Shown: positions 10,006 through 19,390, counted from the stretch's first letter. The stretch: DNA of 61,570 nt from GAS188 sp044445965 (GCA_044445965.1 JBIOEJ010000017.1:1-61570); one strand, 5' to 3'. The notes: generated from the letters alone by a model not told the origin. Made by a program: numbers and translations.

Positions 10006-11787
10006 CTATTCGGGCAACCCCAGTATGCGTGCGCCTTCTGCGAACCTGTCGGCGACTGCCCGCACCACGCCGACCTCGAACATCACGCGGAGCCGAAATC
10101 CTGGTTCTAGCTCAAACAATCGCAGCACAATCGGCCGTGCTTCCTCCACGCGTCCCGCTAGGGCCAGCGCGATGGCCTGGGCGAAATAAAGAAAGCTGAA
10201 GCGGGGATTGGCTTGCACTGCCTTGCCAAAGTGCGATGCCGCCTCGTCGTAGCGCGCCTCCTGCACGGCCGCTACTCCGAGCGCGCTATAAGCCAAGAAC
10301 GCGAAAGGGTCGAATGGACTGAGCCGCAGCGCGCGATCGGCGTGGGTGGTTGCCGTGGCAGGGTTGCCGCTAATGGCGTGGATATACGCGCCGAAATAGA
10401 GCGCCGTGGCGCACGAGGCGTTAAGCGACAAGGCGCGCTCGACGGCGCTCAACGCGGTTGTTTGGTCCTTGCCCAGCATGGTGATCGCAAACGCGGCAAT
10501 AGCCAACGCGGTCGCGTCATCGGTGCCGCTCGCTATCACAACGCGCACGTGCCCGGCCCCAGCGATTTTGTCGGCCTCGCCGAACCCGGCGCGCGTGAAG
10601 ATAATCTCATGGCACCAGGCGAGGAGCGCATGGGCGGCGGCGTAGTTCGGGTCCAGCCTGAGCGCGTCCTCCAGAAGCCCCGCTGCGATCCTGGCGTCTG
10701 CGGGCATCACAGTTGCCATGTGGGGAACAGCGCGCAGATAGAGATCGTAGGCGTCGAGATTTTCGGGATGCTTTCGCCGTGAGCGTTCGATCTCCGACCG
10801 CTGCAGGCTTGGTTCGACGATGCCGACCACTTTGTCGGTGATCTGGTCCTGCAGAACGAAAACATCCTGCAGCGCGCCGTCGTAACGGTCGGCCCACAGA
10901 TGCGCCCCGGTTTCGGCTTCGAGAAGTTGGGCAGTGATACGGACCTGGGCACCGGCCTTGCGCACGCCCCCCTCCAGAACGTAGCGCACGCCGAGCTCAC
11001 GTCCCACCTGCCGCACGTCCACAGCCTTACCTTTGTAGACGAAGCTCGAATTGCGCGCGATCACGAACAGCCATTTGATCCGCGACAGCCCGGTGATGAT
11101 TTCCTCGACCATCCCGTCGGCGAAATATTCCTGCTCCGGGTCGCCGCTCATGTTCTGGAACGGCAACACGGCAATTGAAGGCTTGTCGGGCAGGGCGAGC
11201 CGCATCGAAGGCTTTTCCATCCCGGCGGGGTCCGCTGGCGCCGCGGACTTCACCTGAGCGGGGACGCCGACTTGCAGCGAATAAACTCGGACCGGATCGG
11301 CGATGTTCTTGAGTTGCACCGCGCCGCGATCGTTGATCGTGAGATCGAGCCTTGCCTTGACCTGCCAATACGCTTGCTCGGAGAGACAGATACTGCCAGG
11401 CTCGCAAATGCTTTCGAGACGCGCGGCGATATTGACGCCGTCGCCCATCAGATCGCCGTCGCTCTCCTCGACAACGTCGCCCAGATGGATGCCGACGCGG
11501 AACTCGATGCGGCGCTCCGGTGGCAAGCCCGCATTACGCTCGACCATGCCGTTCTGAACTTCGATGGCGCAGCGAACGGCGTCGACCACGCTGCGGAACT
11601 CGACGAGAGCCCCGTCGCCTGTGCGTTTCACCACGCGCCCCTTGTGCACGGCGACAGTCGGATCGATCAAGTCGCTGCGCAGCGCCCGCAGCCGCGCCAA
11701 CGTGCGATCCTCGTCCGCGCCGGTAAGCCGGCTGTATCCGACCACGTCGGCGGCCAGGATCGCCGCGATTTTCCGCGTCTCGCTCAT
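10006..11787 (-). CDS. adenylate/guanylate cyclase with TolB-like and TPR regions
   Basis: A protein of about 593 residues with an N-terminal class III nucleotide cyclase domain (residues about 5-165). Visible catalytic elements are the metal Asp in AADVVGYS, Lys and Asp in VKRTGDG, and Asn and Arg in DGVNIAARLE. A TolB-like segment follows (SIAVLPFQNMSGDPEQEYFA, about 200), then TPR-like repeats to the end. This architecture is common and numerous in rhizobia; it makes cAMP in the cytosol in response to unknown signals. I chose ATG at 11787 (MSETRKIAAILAADVVGYS) because the domain starts at once. A LysE scar lies just downstream. Confidence 0.9.
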   Translation of the reverse strand: MSETRKIAAILAADVVGYSRLTGADEDRTLARLRALRSDLIDPTVAVHKGRVVKRTGDGALVEFRSVVDAVRCAIEVQNGMVERNAGLPPERRIEFRVGIHLGDVVEESDGDLMGDGVNIAARLESICEPGSICLSEQAYWQVKARLDLTINDRGAVQLKNIADPVRVYSLQVGVPAQVKSAAPADPAGMEKPSMRLALPDKPSIAVLPFQNMSGDPEQEYFADGMVEEIITGLSRIKWLFVIARNSSFVYKGKAVDVRQVGRELGVRYVLEGGVRKAGAQVRITAQLLEAETGAHLWADRYDGALQDVFVLQDQITDKVVGIVEPSLQRSEIERSRRKHPENLDAYDLYLRAVPHMATVMPADARIAAGLLEDALRLDPNYAAAHALLAWCHEIIFTRAGFGEADKIAGAGHVRVVIASGTDDATALAIAAFAITMLGKDQTTALSAVERALSLNASCATALYFGAYIHAISGNPATATTHADRALRLSPFDPFAFLAYSALGVAAVQEARYDEAASHFGKAVQANPRFSFLYFAQAIALALAGRVEEARPIVLRLFELEPGFRLRVMFEVGVVRAVADRFAEGARILGLPE

Positions 11788-12159
11788 CGCGCCCCTCCCG
11801 TTGCGTTCCAGACGTAGCATGAAGGAAGGGGGAGAGGCACAGGTTTTCCTCAATCTGAGCCTAGCGCTCGCTCAAGCTGGTCGGTGACTTCGTCACCGGG
11901 AAGCCCGCCTTAGGTCAACTCGCGTTATTTCGCGCGGCCCGCCGAACGACCGCTTTGGTGGACTGCGGACCTTCCGCGTTTCGACGCCGTGCCAGGCCGG
12001 TAAGTTTCCGCGTCGGCCGCCAAGGTCGGCAATTTCGCTACTCAAAAGACGAGCAATGCGCGCTCATTTGCCGCCTGGGTTAAACACGGATACTCTCACG
12101 CCCCCTTCGCGGATCCTCTGGCGAGGGTACCAGGTAAAAAAGTTTGGGAGGAATGCCAG
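11788..12159. other. intergenic gap with no supported gene
   Basis: Between the divergent cyclase and the small ORF at 12160 I see no protein-like frame and no RNA structure that I can name. The stretch presumably holds both promoters, but no convincing -35/-10 pair was found. Confidence 0.4.
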
Positions 12160-12429
12160 ATGACGATGATGTTCGTAAGACACGCGGTCTCCGATTACAA
12201 AGCTTGGCGAAAAGTCTATGACGATTTCGCCCCGATTCAAAAGGCGAAGGGCGTAACGGCCCAAGCCGTATACCAAGCGGCCGACAACCCCAACGACATC
12301 ACCGTAACTCATAATTTCGCCACGCTCGAGGCCGCGCAAACCTTCGTCAAAAGCGAGGAATTGAAAAAGGCTATGAAGAACGCCGGAGTAGTTGGCGCTC
12401 CAACGATCTGGTTTACCAACAAGGTGTGA
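12160..12429 (+). CDS. small conserved-looking protein, possible ABM-like fold
   Basis: An 89-residue cytosolic protein beginning MTMMFVRHAVSDYKAWRKVY. The pattern (a strand, a Y-x-x-W helix, then THNFATLEAAQTFVKSEELKKAM) resembles dimeric alpha/beta-barrel proteins of the antibiotic-biosynthesis-monooxygenase or stress-response type. Enzyme activity cannot be assigned. A good ribosome site (gggagg, about 8 bases before ATG) supports translation. It is separated by 300 bases from the haem-protein operon and is probably independent. Confidence 0.65.
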   Translation: MTMMFVRHAVSDYKAWRKVYDDFAPIQKAKGVTAQAVYQAADNPNDITVTHNFATLEAAQTFVKSEELKKAMKNAGVVGAPTIWFTNKV

Positions 12430-12728
12430 GCGGCTTCACCGGCTTTTATTTAACTCATCGGAAGTTTGGCGGAAAACAACTGCATCGAGTTGTGCTGGAT
12501 CACGCCGAAATTGGGTGTTCAGCCATGAGGCCGATTGGCTCGTTGCCTTCAGGGGGGCGCCGAATCAAGCCACCCCTGGGTTTGCCTATCAGCTATTCAC
12601 GTTGAACGGCCGCTTTGGGTCGATTCCGGCCGTTCGGCTCGCTACGGGGAACTCGACAACTTTTGATGCTATGTTTTTTGTGGCGGTCTGATGCTACAGA
12701 TAGCGATTGGGGCAATGGAGAAATCGAA
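12430..12728 (+). other. upstream region of the haem-protein signalling genes
   Basis: About 300 bases contain no supportable gene. The last 70 bases (AT-richer, around 12660-12715) probably hold the promoter of the downstream gene, but no consensus boxes can be assigned with confidence. Confidence 0.35.
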
Positions 12729-13505
12729 ATGAGCGAACGGACCAGGCGAGTGGGCCTGCTTGTTCAATCGATGGTCGGCATATTGTTCGGGGTTGCGCTG
12801 ATCCTGTCGGCTGTGCCTCTTCGCGCCGGTCCAGATGATGATGATGCAGTCATCGCCAAGAGCTTGGCGGACATGCTCCGTGCCGCGCGGCAAGTGATCT
12901 CCAGCAATCAGAACCGTATCAACGATCCGAATCTCGGTGATAAAGGCCTCAGCGGCCAAGTTGTGCTGCAACAGGCTGTCGAGATCTACAAGACAACCAC
13001 CGGGACGGACCTCGCCAGCATCAATCCGGCATCGCGGCATGGCAGGCTATTGCGTGCCCAGATGGACGCGATAGCTGAGGCCACCGACGCCAACCAGGCG
13101 ACCATCAACGTGAAGGGTGTCGGCTTCAAGGCTTTCATACCGGCGGTATTTGCGCGGCTCGTCAACGAAGCCTTCGAGAGCCACGAGAAGGATGTAGCTC
13201 AAATCAAGGTAACGGCCCCGGAATATTTGGTGCGCAACCGCAAAGCCCGCCCCGATGAGTGGGAAGCCGATGTCATCCGGAGCAAATTGCTGCAGGCGGA
13301 CTGGCCGCGCGGCCAGTCGTTCGCGGCCGTTGCAGACGTCAAGGGCAGGCGGGCCTTCCGAATGATGATGCCCGAATATTATGCAGCCTCATGCCTGAGT
13401 TGTCACGGCTCGCCGAAAGGGGAGACGGATATAACGGGCTATCCCAAGGAGGGGGGTAAGGAAGGCGATCTGGGCGCGGTCATCAGCGTCACTCTATTCA
13501 AATAG
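12729..13505 (+). CDS. Tll0287-like (DUF3365) haem-binding protein, exported
   Basis: A 258-residue protein with an N-terminal signal or anchor (LLVQSMVGILFGVALILSAV) and a DUF3365/Tll0287-like sensor domain. The single c-type haem motif CLSCH is at residues 222-226, followed by GSPKGETD, as in the family. The domain is a periplasmic PAS-like haem binder thought to sense redox or ligands, usually as the input of kinases. Here it is a free protein directly upstream of a hybrid kinase, so partner sensing is likely. ATG at 12729 has a ggag site and removes 38 non-conserved residues from a longer frame. The gap to the kinase is 100 bases. Confidence 0.85.
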   Translation: MSERTRRVGLLVQSMVGILFGVALILSAVPLRAGPDDDDAVIAKSLADMLRAARQVISSNQNRINDPNLGDKGLSGQVVLQQAVEIYKTTTGTDLASINPASRHGRLLRAQMDAIAEATDANQATINVKGVGFKAFIPAVFARLVNEAFESHEKDVAQIKVTAPEYLVRNRKARPDEWEADVIRSKLLQADWPRGQSFAAVADVKGRRAFRMMMPEYYAASCLSCHGSPKGETDITGYPKEGGKEGDLGAVISVTLFK

Positions 13506-13605
13506 TTGGTCCTGCGATGTCGCGCCTTAAGGCCCCACAGCGATTGGGTTCCGACTGCCAGAGCAGCGGTGGCAGCGGCGTAGCCCAAGTCGCGAAATTT
13601 CGACA

Positions 13606-16317
13606 ATGATGTCTCGTCTCACCATCCGCGCCCGGCTTGTCATTTTGTCGGGCGTGCTCTTGTGCATGCTGGTCGCGACGAATGTCTATCTAACGCGCAA
13701 GCTCGCTGACAATTCGGCCGCGGTGGCGACCGAGACTGAGCTGAGCGGCGTCATCGAATCCGCCAACGATGCCCGTATCGCCTTCGGAGAGATGCGCTAC
13801 TGGCTGACCGATCTCGCCGTCAGCCTGCTCACGGTGTCGGAGAGGAACGCCGCGGCGGCACGCGGCCGCATGGACGGATATCTGGACCAGCTTGCGCTGC
13901 GCAAGCCCACGCTGGTGGCGGCGGTCCGGGCCGAGCGCGGCGAATTCGAGAAATCCGCCAATGATGCCGTGGACAAATACACGAACGACCAGCGCGTCAT
14001 CGGCAACTCGCTCCTGGCCCAGGCCCGCGACCACAGCGTCAAGGTCGACGACTTGCTCATCTCGCTGATCGACGAGTTGCGAGGCGAGCTCACGGCCGAG
14101 CGGGAACGGATCGTCGACGACGTGACCTCAGCGACGCACTGGACATTGATCGCCGACCTCGCGACCGTCGCGGCCGGCATGCTGCTGACCTTTGTGATCC
14201 TGCGATCGATCGCGACTCCGCTTCGGCACCTTGTCGGCGCCATTGACGGCCTGAGTGCCGGTAATCTGTCGGTGCCGATTCCGCCCGCCGGCCCCGACGA
14301 GATCGGCGCCATGGCACGCACCCTCGGGCTTTTCCGCGACAGTCTCAAGGAACGCGACCGTTTCGCCGCCGAGGCCGAGAAGCAGCGCAAGACCATAGCG
14401 GCGGCGATCGCTACAATTTCCGAGGGCTTCGTGCTCTACGATGCCGAGGACCGGATCGTCCTGTTCAACGAGCAGTTCAGTGCCATCTATCCCGGCCTCG
14501 CCGACATCATCAAGCCAGGCACGACCTTCGGCGAGGTGCTGCGGGCGGTAGTCGCGCGCTCCCTCGTCGATCTGGGTAGTCAGAGCCCGCAGGACTGGAT
14601 CGCCGAGCGAATGGCGCGACGGGCGCATTCGGGTGGCTTCGCCGAATACAATTATGGTGGCCGCTATATCCGTATCAGTGAGCGTCGCATCCAGGGCGGC
14701 GGCACGGTCGCTGTCTATTCCGACATCACCGAGCTCAGGCAACGCAATCTCGAGCTTGAGCAGGCGCGTGAACAGTCCGAGGTGGCCAATCGCACCAAGA
14801 GCCAATTCCTGGCCAATATGAGCCATGAATTGCGCACCCCCCTCAACGCCATCATCGGCTATAGCGAGATCCTGCAGGAGGATGCCGCCGACTCGGGTCA
14901 GGAGGAGCTAGTTCCAGATCTCAAGAAGATCGAGCGCGCCGGCCGTCATCTCCTCGGCCTGATCAACGACATCCTGGACCTCTCGAAGGTCGAGGCCGGC
15001 AAGATGGAGGTGTACATCGAGACGGTCGACATCGCGTCCCTCCTCGACGAGGTCAAGTCCATCATCGCGCCCCTGGCGGCCAAGAACGGCAATAGCCTCG
15101 AACTCAACCTGCCGGCGGAGATCGGCAGCATGCTGACGGACCGCACCAAGTTGAAGCAGAGCCTTCTCAACGTGCTTAGCAACGCCAGCAAATTCACCCA
15201 TGACGGCAAGCTCACTCTCGCTGTTGAGCGCTTCCAGGCAGACTGCCCGATGGTCAAGCTGAGCATCTCCGACACCGGGATCGGCATGACTCCCGAACAG
15301 CTCGGCCGGCTCTTCCAGGCCTTCAGCCAAGCCGACGCGTCGACGACAAAGAAATTCGGTGGAACCGGCCTCGGCCTGGCCATCACACGGCATTTCTGCC
15401 GGATGCTCGGCGGCGACATCACGGTCGCAAGCGAAGTCGGAAAGGGCTCTACCTTCACCATCGCTCTGCCGGACTTACCGCCCGAGCCGAAGCAGGCGAT
15501 GCCGGCAGAGATCGCTTTCGAGGCATCGCCGGGCGCTCCGGACGAGGCGGCAGGCGCAGCCATGATGGTGCTGGTCGTCGATGACGATGCGGCGGCTCGC
15601 GATCTCCTGACCGCCAATCTGCGACGTGAAGGTTACCGTACCATTCAGGCGCGCGGCGGCGACGAGGCGCTGGAGCTGGCGCGCAAGCTTCGTCCGGACG
15701 CCATCACGCTCGATGTGCTGATGCCGAAGACGGATGGCTGGGCCGTGCTAAGCGCGCTTAAGGCCGATACCGAGCTCTGCGACATCCCGGTCGTCATGGT
15801 TACGGTGGCACCGGATCGCGGCATCGGCCTGTCGCTCGGAGCGGCTGAAGTGATGACCAAACCTATCGACCGTGCCGAGCTCACCTCGCTGTTGCGCCGG
15901 CTTTTGTCTCGCGATGGCCCGGTCCTGGTCGTCGAGGACGACGCGGCGACACGCGAGACGGTCCGTCACACGGTCGAGAAAATGGGGCTGACGGTCGCCG
16001 AGGCCATAAACGGGCGCCTGGCGCTAGCCTGGCTGGCCGAAAACCCCCCACCCGCGCTCATCCTTCTCGACCTGATGATGCCTGAGATGGATGGCTTCGA
16101 GTTCCTGGACACCTTCAACACCCGTGCCGACTGGCGCCATGTTCCAGTGGTCGTCATCACGGCCAAACAATTGACGGCGGCGGAACTCAGCCTTCTTTCT
16201 AGTCAGGCTCGAAGCGTCATCGAAAAGAGCGATTCGATACACGGAGATATAGCCGCAGCGATCAGCGAGGCGATAGGCCGGCGGACCGTACGCGACGTGG
16301 CCGATATCGAGACGTGA
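13606..16317 (+). CDS. membrane hybrid sensor histidine kinase with two receivers
   Basis: The 903-residue protein has TM1 (about 10-28), a helical periplasmic region, TM2 (about 179-202), HAMP, a PAS-like domain (about 262-375), HisKA with phospho-acceptor H407 in MSHELRTPLN, and HATPase with its N box (NVLSNASKF, about 522) and GGTGLGLAI. Two receivers follow, with acceptor Asp residues near D703 (DVLMPKTDG) and D821 (DLMMPEMDG); both keep the acidic pocket. The periplasmic part may contact the haem protein encoded upstream. The next two genes follow closely, indicating one operon and a multistep phosphorelay. Confidence 0.93.
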   Translation: MMSRLTIRARLVILSGVLLCMLVATNVYLTRKLADNSAAVATETELSGVIESANDARIAFGEMRYWLTDLAVSLLTVSERNAAAARGRMDGYLDQLALRKPTLVAAVRAERGEFEKSANDAVDKYTNDQRVIGNSLLAQARDHSVKVDDLLISLIDELRGELTAERERIVDDVTSATHWTLIADLATVAAGMLLTFVILRSIATPLRHLVGAIDGLSAGNLSVPIPPAGPDEIGAMARTLGLFRDSLKERDRFAAEAEKQRKTIAAAIATISEGFVLYDAEDRIVLFNEQFSAIYPGLADIIKPGTTFGEVLRAVVARSLVDLGSQSPQDWIAERMARRAHSGGFAEYNYGGRYIRISERRIQGGGTVAVYSDITELRQRNLELEQAREQSEVANRTKSQFLANMSHELRTPLNAIIGYSEILQEDAADSGQEELVPDLKKIERAGRHLLGLINDILDLSKVEAGKMEVYIETVDIASLLDEVKSIIAPLAAKNGNSLELNLPAEIGSMLTDRTKLKQSLLNVLSNASKFTHDGKLTLAVERFQADCPMVKLSISDTGIGMTPEQLGRLFQAFSQADASTTKKFGGTGLGLAITRHFCRMLGGDITVASEVGKGSTFTIALPDLPPEPKQAMPAEIAFEASPGAPDEAAGAAMMVLVVDDDAAARDLLTANLRREGYRTIQARGGDEALELARKLRPDAITLDVLMPKTDGWAVLSALKADTELCDIPVVMVTVAPDRGIGLSLGAAEVMTKPIDRAELTSLLRRLLSRDGPVLVVEDDAATRETVRHTVEKMGLTVAEAINGRLALAWLAENPPPALILLDLMMPEMDGFEFLDTFNTRADWRHVPVVVITAKQLTAAELSLLSSQARSVIEKSDSIHGDIAAAISEAIGRRTVRDVADIET

Positions 16318-16347
16318 TTTTGTTCGTGACGATGTTGGTGGTGAGCG

Positions 16348-16731
16348 ATGGCGAAGATATTGCTGGTCGAGGACAACGAGATGAACCGCGACATGCTCTC
16401 GCGTCGCCTCGTCCGCAGGGGCTTCGAGATCGTCATGGCAATTGATGGCGGACAGGCCGTGGCCATGGCGGAGGGCGAGCGACCCAATCTGATCTTAATG
16501 GATATGAGCCTGCCGGTCATCGACGGATGGGAGGCGACGCGACGCATCAAGGCCGCCGAGACAACCCGGCATATTCCCATCATCGCGCTGACAGCACACG
16601 CCATGTCCGGCGATCGCGAGAAGGCGCTCGGCGCTGGGTGCGACGACTACGACACCAAGCCGATCGAAATGCCGCGCCTGCTCGAGAAGATCGACGCCCT
16701 CCTCGCGCGACCGCCTCAGCCGGGAGGATAG
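16348..16731 (+). CDS. single-domain response regulator (CheY/DivK-like)
   Basis: A 127-residue lone receiver. It has the acidic pocket (LLVEDNEMNRDML), acceptor D52 (LMDMSLPVIDGWEA), the Thr switch in ALTAHAMSG and Lys in DTKPIE. With no output domain it would act as a phosphate shuttle or by protein contact. It sits 30 bases after the hybrid kinase and 6 bases before the cyclase gene. The likely role is to carry phosphate between them, though this is inferred from gene order only. Confidence 0.93.
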   Translation: MAKILLVEDNEMNRDMLSRRLVRRGFEIVMAIDGGQAVAMAEGERPNLILMDMSLPVIDGWEATRRIKAAETTRHIPIIALTAHAMSGDREKALGAGCDDYDTKPIEMPRLLEKIDALLARPPQPGG

Positions 16732-16737
16732 AGCGTC

Positions 16738-18351
16738 ATGGCCGCCGTGACGACCGAGCCCGAAAAACGACTTGAACGTGCGCTGGCCGCCTTCGTGCGA
16801 CAGGAATTTGGGGCTCCGATCGCGACTATTATCGGCCTAACCGAAATCCTGCTCGAGGATGCTCGCCGAGGCGAGGACCCGCTCGCATCGGACCTGGATC
16901 GGATCCACTCGGCGGGCCTGCTGCTCCAAGACCAGCTTGACCGACTGGTCGGCCTCGCCCTGCCGGCCTCATTCGGCAACGAGGCCGATCTCACCGAATT
17001 CAAAGCCAAGCTGCGGCACGATTTGCGGACGCCGCTAAACGCCGTCAAAGGCTATAGCGAATTGATAATGGATGAGGTGCGCGATACCGACCGTACACAG
17101 TTGATCGCCGATGTCGGAAAGCTGCTCGCCGCCGCCCAGCAATTGCTCGGCCAGGTCGACAAGTTAGTCAGCCTGACCGACGCCGCGGCGCCGCGATCGC
17201 CGGACATGTTCCCGCTCGCCGGGACGCCTTCGCGTGATCTAGTCGGGCAGATCATGCAGTCGATACAGCCCATCGCGCCGACGCATCGACGCGATCAGGG
17301 CATTTCGAGCCGCATCCTTGTGGTCGACGACATGGCCGCCAATCGCGAGCTCCTGTCGCGCAGGCTCACTCGCAACGGCCATTTCGTCGAGGTAGCGGAT
17401 AGTGGAAGATCGGCGCTGGAGTTTCTGGCGACAGGGGCATTCGATATGGTCCTGCTCGATCTGATGATGCCGGACATGAACGGCTTCGAGGTCCTGCTCC
17501 GGCTCAAGGCCGATCCTGTCGTCCGTCATATTCCGGTGATTATGATCTCGGCGCTCGACGAGATCGACAGCATAGTGCGCTGCATCGAGGCAGGGGCCGA
17601 AGACTACCTGCCGAAACCATTCGATCCGGTGCTGCTGGGCGCGCGCATCGACGCGGCCTTGGAGAGAAAGCGGCTGCGCGATCGCGAGCAAGCTTTTCTA
17701 GACCAACTGCAGGTGGAGAAGAGCAAATCCGACGCGCTGCTCCTAAACATCCTGCCTGCGACCATCGTAGAGCGCATCCGTCAAGGTGAGGTCGTGATAG
17801 CCGACCGCTTTCCTGAAGCCACCATCCTGTTTTCGGATCTCGTCGGATTCACTGGCCTTGCGGCCAGATCTTCACCTGGGCGAATCATCGAGATCCTTAA
17901 CCACCTGTTCTCGGCATTCGATGCCTTGGCGAAAGAGCTTGGGCTCGAAAAGATCAAAACCATCGGCGATTCTTATATGGTGGCCGGCGGCCTGCCGGAG
18001 GAGCAACCCGATCATGCACTCGCGGTCTCCGACATGGCGCTCGGCATGATACAAGCGGTCAGCAAGATCGGGGCAGGATTCGGCGAAACTCTCAAGGTCC
18101 GCATCGGCATTCATTCGGGAGATGTGATTGCAGGCATCATCGGCCAGCACCGATTCATTTATGATGTCTGGGGCGATACGGTGAACACGGCGAGCCGCCT
18201 TGAATCGTCCGGGTTGCCCGATCGAATTCAAATATCAGAGGCCACCTATCAGCGAGTAAAGAGCACATTCCGTTGCGAACTACGCGGTCCCGTCGAGCTC
18301 AAGGGCAAAGGCACGATGGTGACCTATTTCCTCGGTGCTCGCTACGACTGA
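16738..18351 (+). CDS. HisKA-like/receiver/adenylate cyclase protein
   Basis: A 537-residue cytosolic protein. Residues 80-150 form a HisKA-type helix pair with H94 in LRHDLRTPLNAVKGYSEL, but no ATPase domain follows. A receiver comes next (about 195-315; acceptor D241 in LLDLMMPDMNG, Lys in LPKPFDP), then a coiled segment and a class III cyclase (about 345-537). Catalytic elements are complete: FSDLVGFT, EKIKTIGDSYM and YDVWGDTVNTASRLE. The Lys and Asp at the base-selecting positions favour ATP, so cAMP is the expected product. A gggagga site fixes the start. It is the probable output of the preceding kinase and receiver. Confidence 0.9.
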   Translation: MAAVTTEPEKRLERALAAFVRQEFGAPIATIIGLTEILLEDARRGEDPLASDLDRIHSAGLLLQDQLDRLVGLALPASFGNEADLTEFKAKLRHDLRTPLNAVKGYSELIMDEVRDTDRTQLIADVGKLLAAAQQLLGQVDKLVSLTDAAAPRSPDMFPLAGTPSRDLVGQIMQSIQPIAPTHRRDQGISSRILVVDDMAANRELLSRRLTRNGHFVEVADSGRSALEFLATGAFDMVLLDLMMPDMNGFEVLLRLKADPVVRHIPVIMISALDEIDSIVRCIEAGAEDYLPKPFDPVLLGARIDAALERKRLRDREQAFLDQLQVEKSKSDALLLNILPATIVERIRQGEVVIADRFPEATILFSDLVGFTGLAARSSPGRIIEILNHLFSAFDALAKELGLEKIKTIGDSYMVAGGLPEEQPDHALAVSDMALGMIQAVSKIGAGFGETLKVRIGIHSGDVIAGIIGQHRFIYDVWGDTVNTASRLESSGLPDRIQISEATYQRVKSTFRCELRGPVELKGKGTMVTYFLGARYD

Positions 18352-18428
18352 AGCGTTCCCGGAAAGGACGGCCTTATTACTCTCTGATAGTATACACCGG
18401 GCTGGCGGCCGATATCGAGGGCAGCGCA

Positions 18429-19358
18429 ATGTGGCCTGACATCCCTTACGAGCCTTGGCGCGAGACATGCGAGGCCCTCCATCTCTACAGCCAGATCGTG
18501 GGCAAGTACAGGCTCGCGCATACGCCGTGGCTGAACCACTCATGGCACGCTACACTCTATGTCGGCGCGCAAGGCCTGAGCACGGGCCTCATTCCCGATG
18601 GTCCGGGCGGAATCGAGGTCACGATCGACCTTTCCGGCCACCATATCCGCGGCGCAGCCGGAGATGGACGGTCCGCGAGCTTTCGCCTCGAGCCCATGTC
18701 GGTGGCCGAATTCCATGAGCGCTTTCTCGCGCTCATCGGCTTTCTCGGCGGCACGCCGAAGCTCGACGGCAGGCCCAACGAGGTGGCCGAACCGATCCCG
18801 TTCGCCGACGATCGCGAAGCGCGCCCCTACGATGCGCGAGCCGTGGAGCGATTCCTCGGAGCCCTCCTGGCAAGCAATCGCGTGCTCAGCCTCTTTCGGA
18901 CCGGATTTCTCGGCAAGGCGAGCCCGGTGCATTTGTTCTGGGGAAGCTTCGATCTCGCCACAACCCGCTTTTCCGGGCGCAGGGCTCCGCGGCATCGAGG
19001 GGGCATTCCGGCTCTTCCCGACGCCGTGACCCGCGAAGCCTACAGCCATGAGGTCTCCTCGGCGGGGTTCTGGCCGGGCGGGGGCGGCATCATCGACTAT
19101 CCGGCCTTCTACTCATACGCATACCCGGCCCCCGTGGGCTTCGCGCAAGCCCAGGTCGAGCCCGATGGCGCCTTCTTTCATGACGAGCTCGGCGAGTTCT
19201 TGCTGCCTTACGAGGCCGTTCGCGCCGCCGGCGACCCGCAGCATGCGTTGATCCGCTTCCTCGAGACGACCTACGAGGCGGCAGCCGAGCTCGGGGCCTG
19301 GGACCGCGATGCCCTCGAATGCGCGCTCGGCGAGCCGCTTCACCCAAGACCTGTCTGA
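18429..19358 (+). CDS. DUF5996 family protein
   Basis: A 309-residue protein starting MWPDIPYEPWRETCEALHLY. The WHATLYVGAQGLSTG segment and the later SHEVSSAGFWPGGG and YPAPVGF blocks are typical of the DUF5996 family. Its function is unknown. It has no signal peptide or membrane segment. ATG at 18429 is chosen because the conserved text begins there; a longer frame overlaps the cyclase end. The gene ends in a three-copy 15-bp tandem repeat that includes its last codons and stop. Co-transcription with the cyclase 77 bases upstream is possible. Confidence 0.8.
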   Translation: MWPDIPYEPWRETCEALHLYSQIVGKYRLAHTPWLNHSWHATLYVGAQGLSTGLIPDGPGGIEVTIDLSGHHIRGAAGDGRSASFRLEPMSVAEFHERFLALIGFLGGTPKLDGRPNEVAEPIPFADDREARPYDARAVERFLGALLASNRVLSLFRTGFLGKASPVHLFWGSFDLATTRFSGRRAPRHRGGIPALPDAVTREAYSHEVSSAGFWPGGGGIIDYPAFYSYAYPAPVGFAQAQVEPDGAFFHDELGEFLLPYEAVRAAGDPQHALIRFLETTYEAAAELGAWDRDALECALGEPLHPRPV

Positions 19359-19390
19359 ACAAGATCTGTCTGAACAAGACCTGTCTGAAG
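19346..19390. repeat. 3 x 15-bp tandem repeat at gene end
   Basis: Unit aagacctgtctgaac at 19346-19360, 19361-19375 (one change) and 19376-19390 (last base changed). The first copy contains the final codons and stop of the DUF5996 gene. Each copy carries the same tga triplet, so loss of the first stop would be masked by the next frames. Confidence 0.9.

Noticed and set aside
11788..12339. Minus-strand frame 12064-12339 opposite the small protein at 12160
   Set aside because: Antisense to an ORF with a good ribosome site and better composition; no own start signal.
19346..19390. Possible CRISPR-like array
   Set aside because: Units are contiguous 15-bp tandem copies without spacers.
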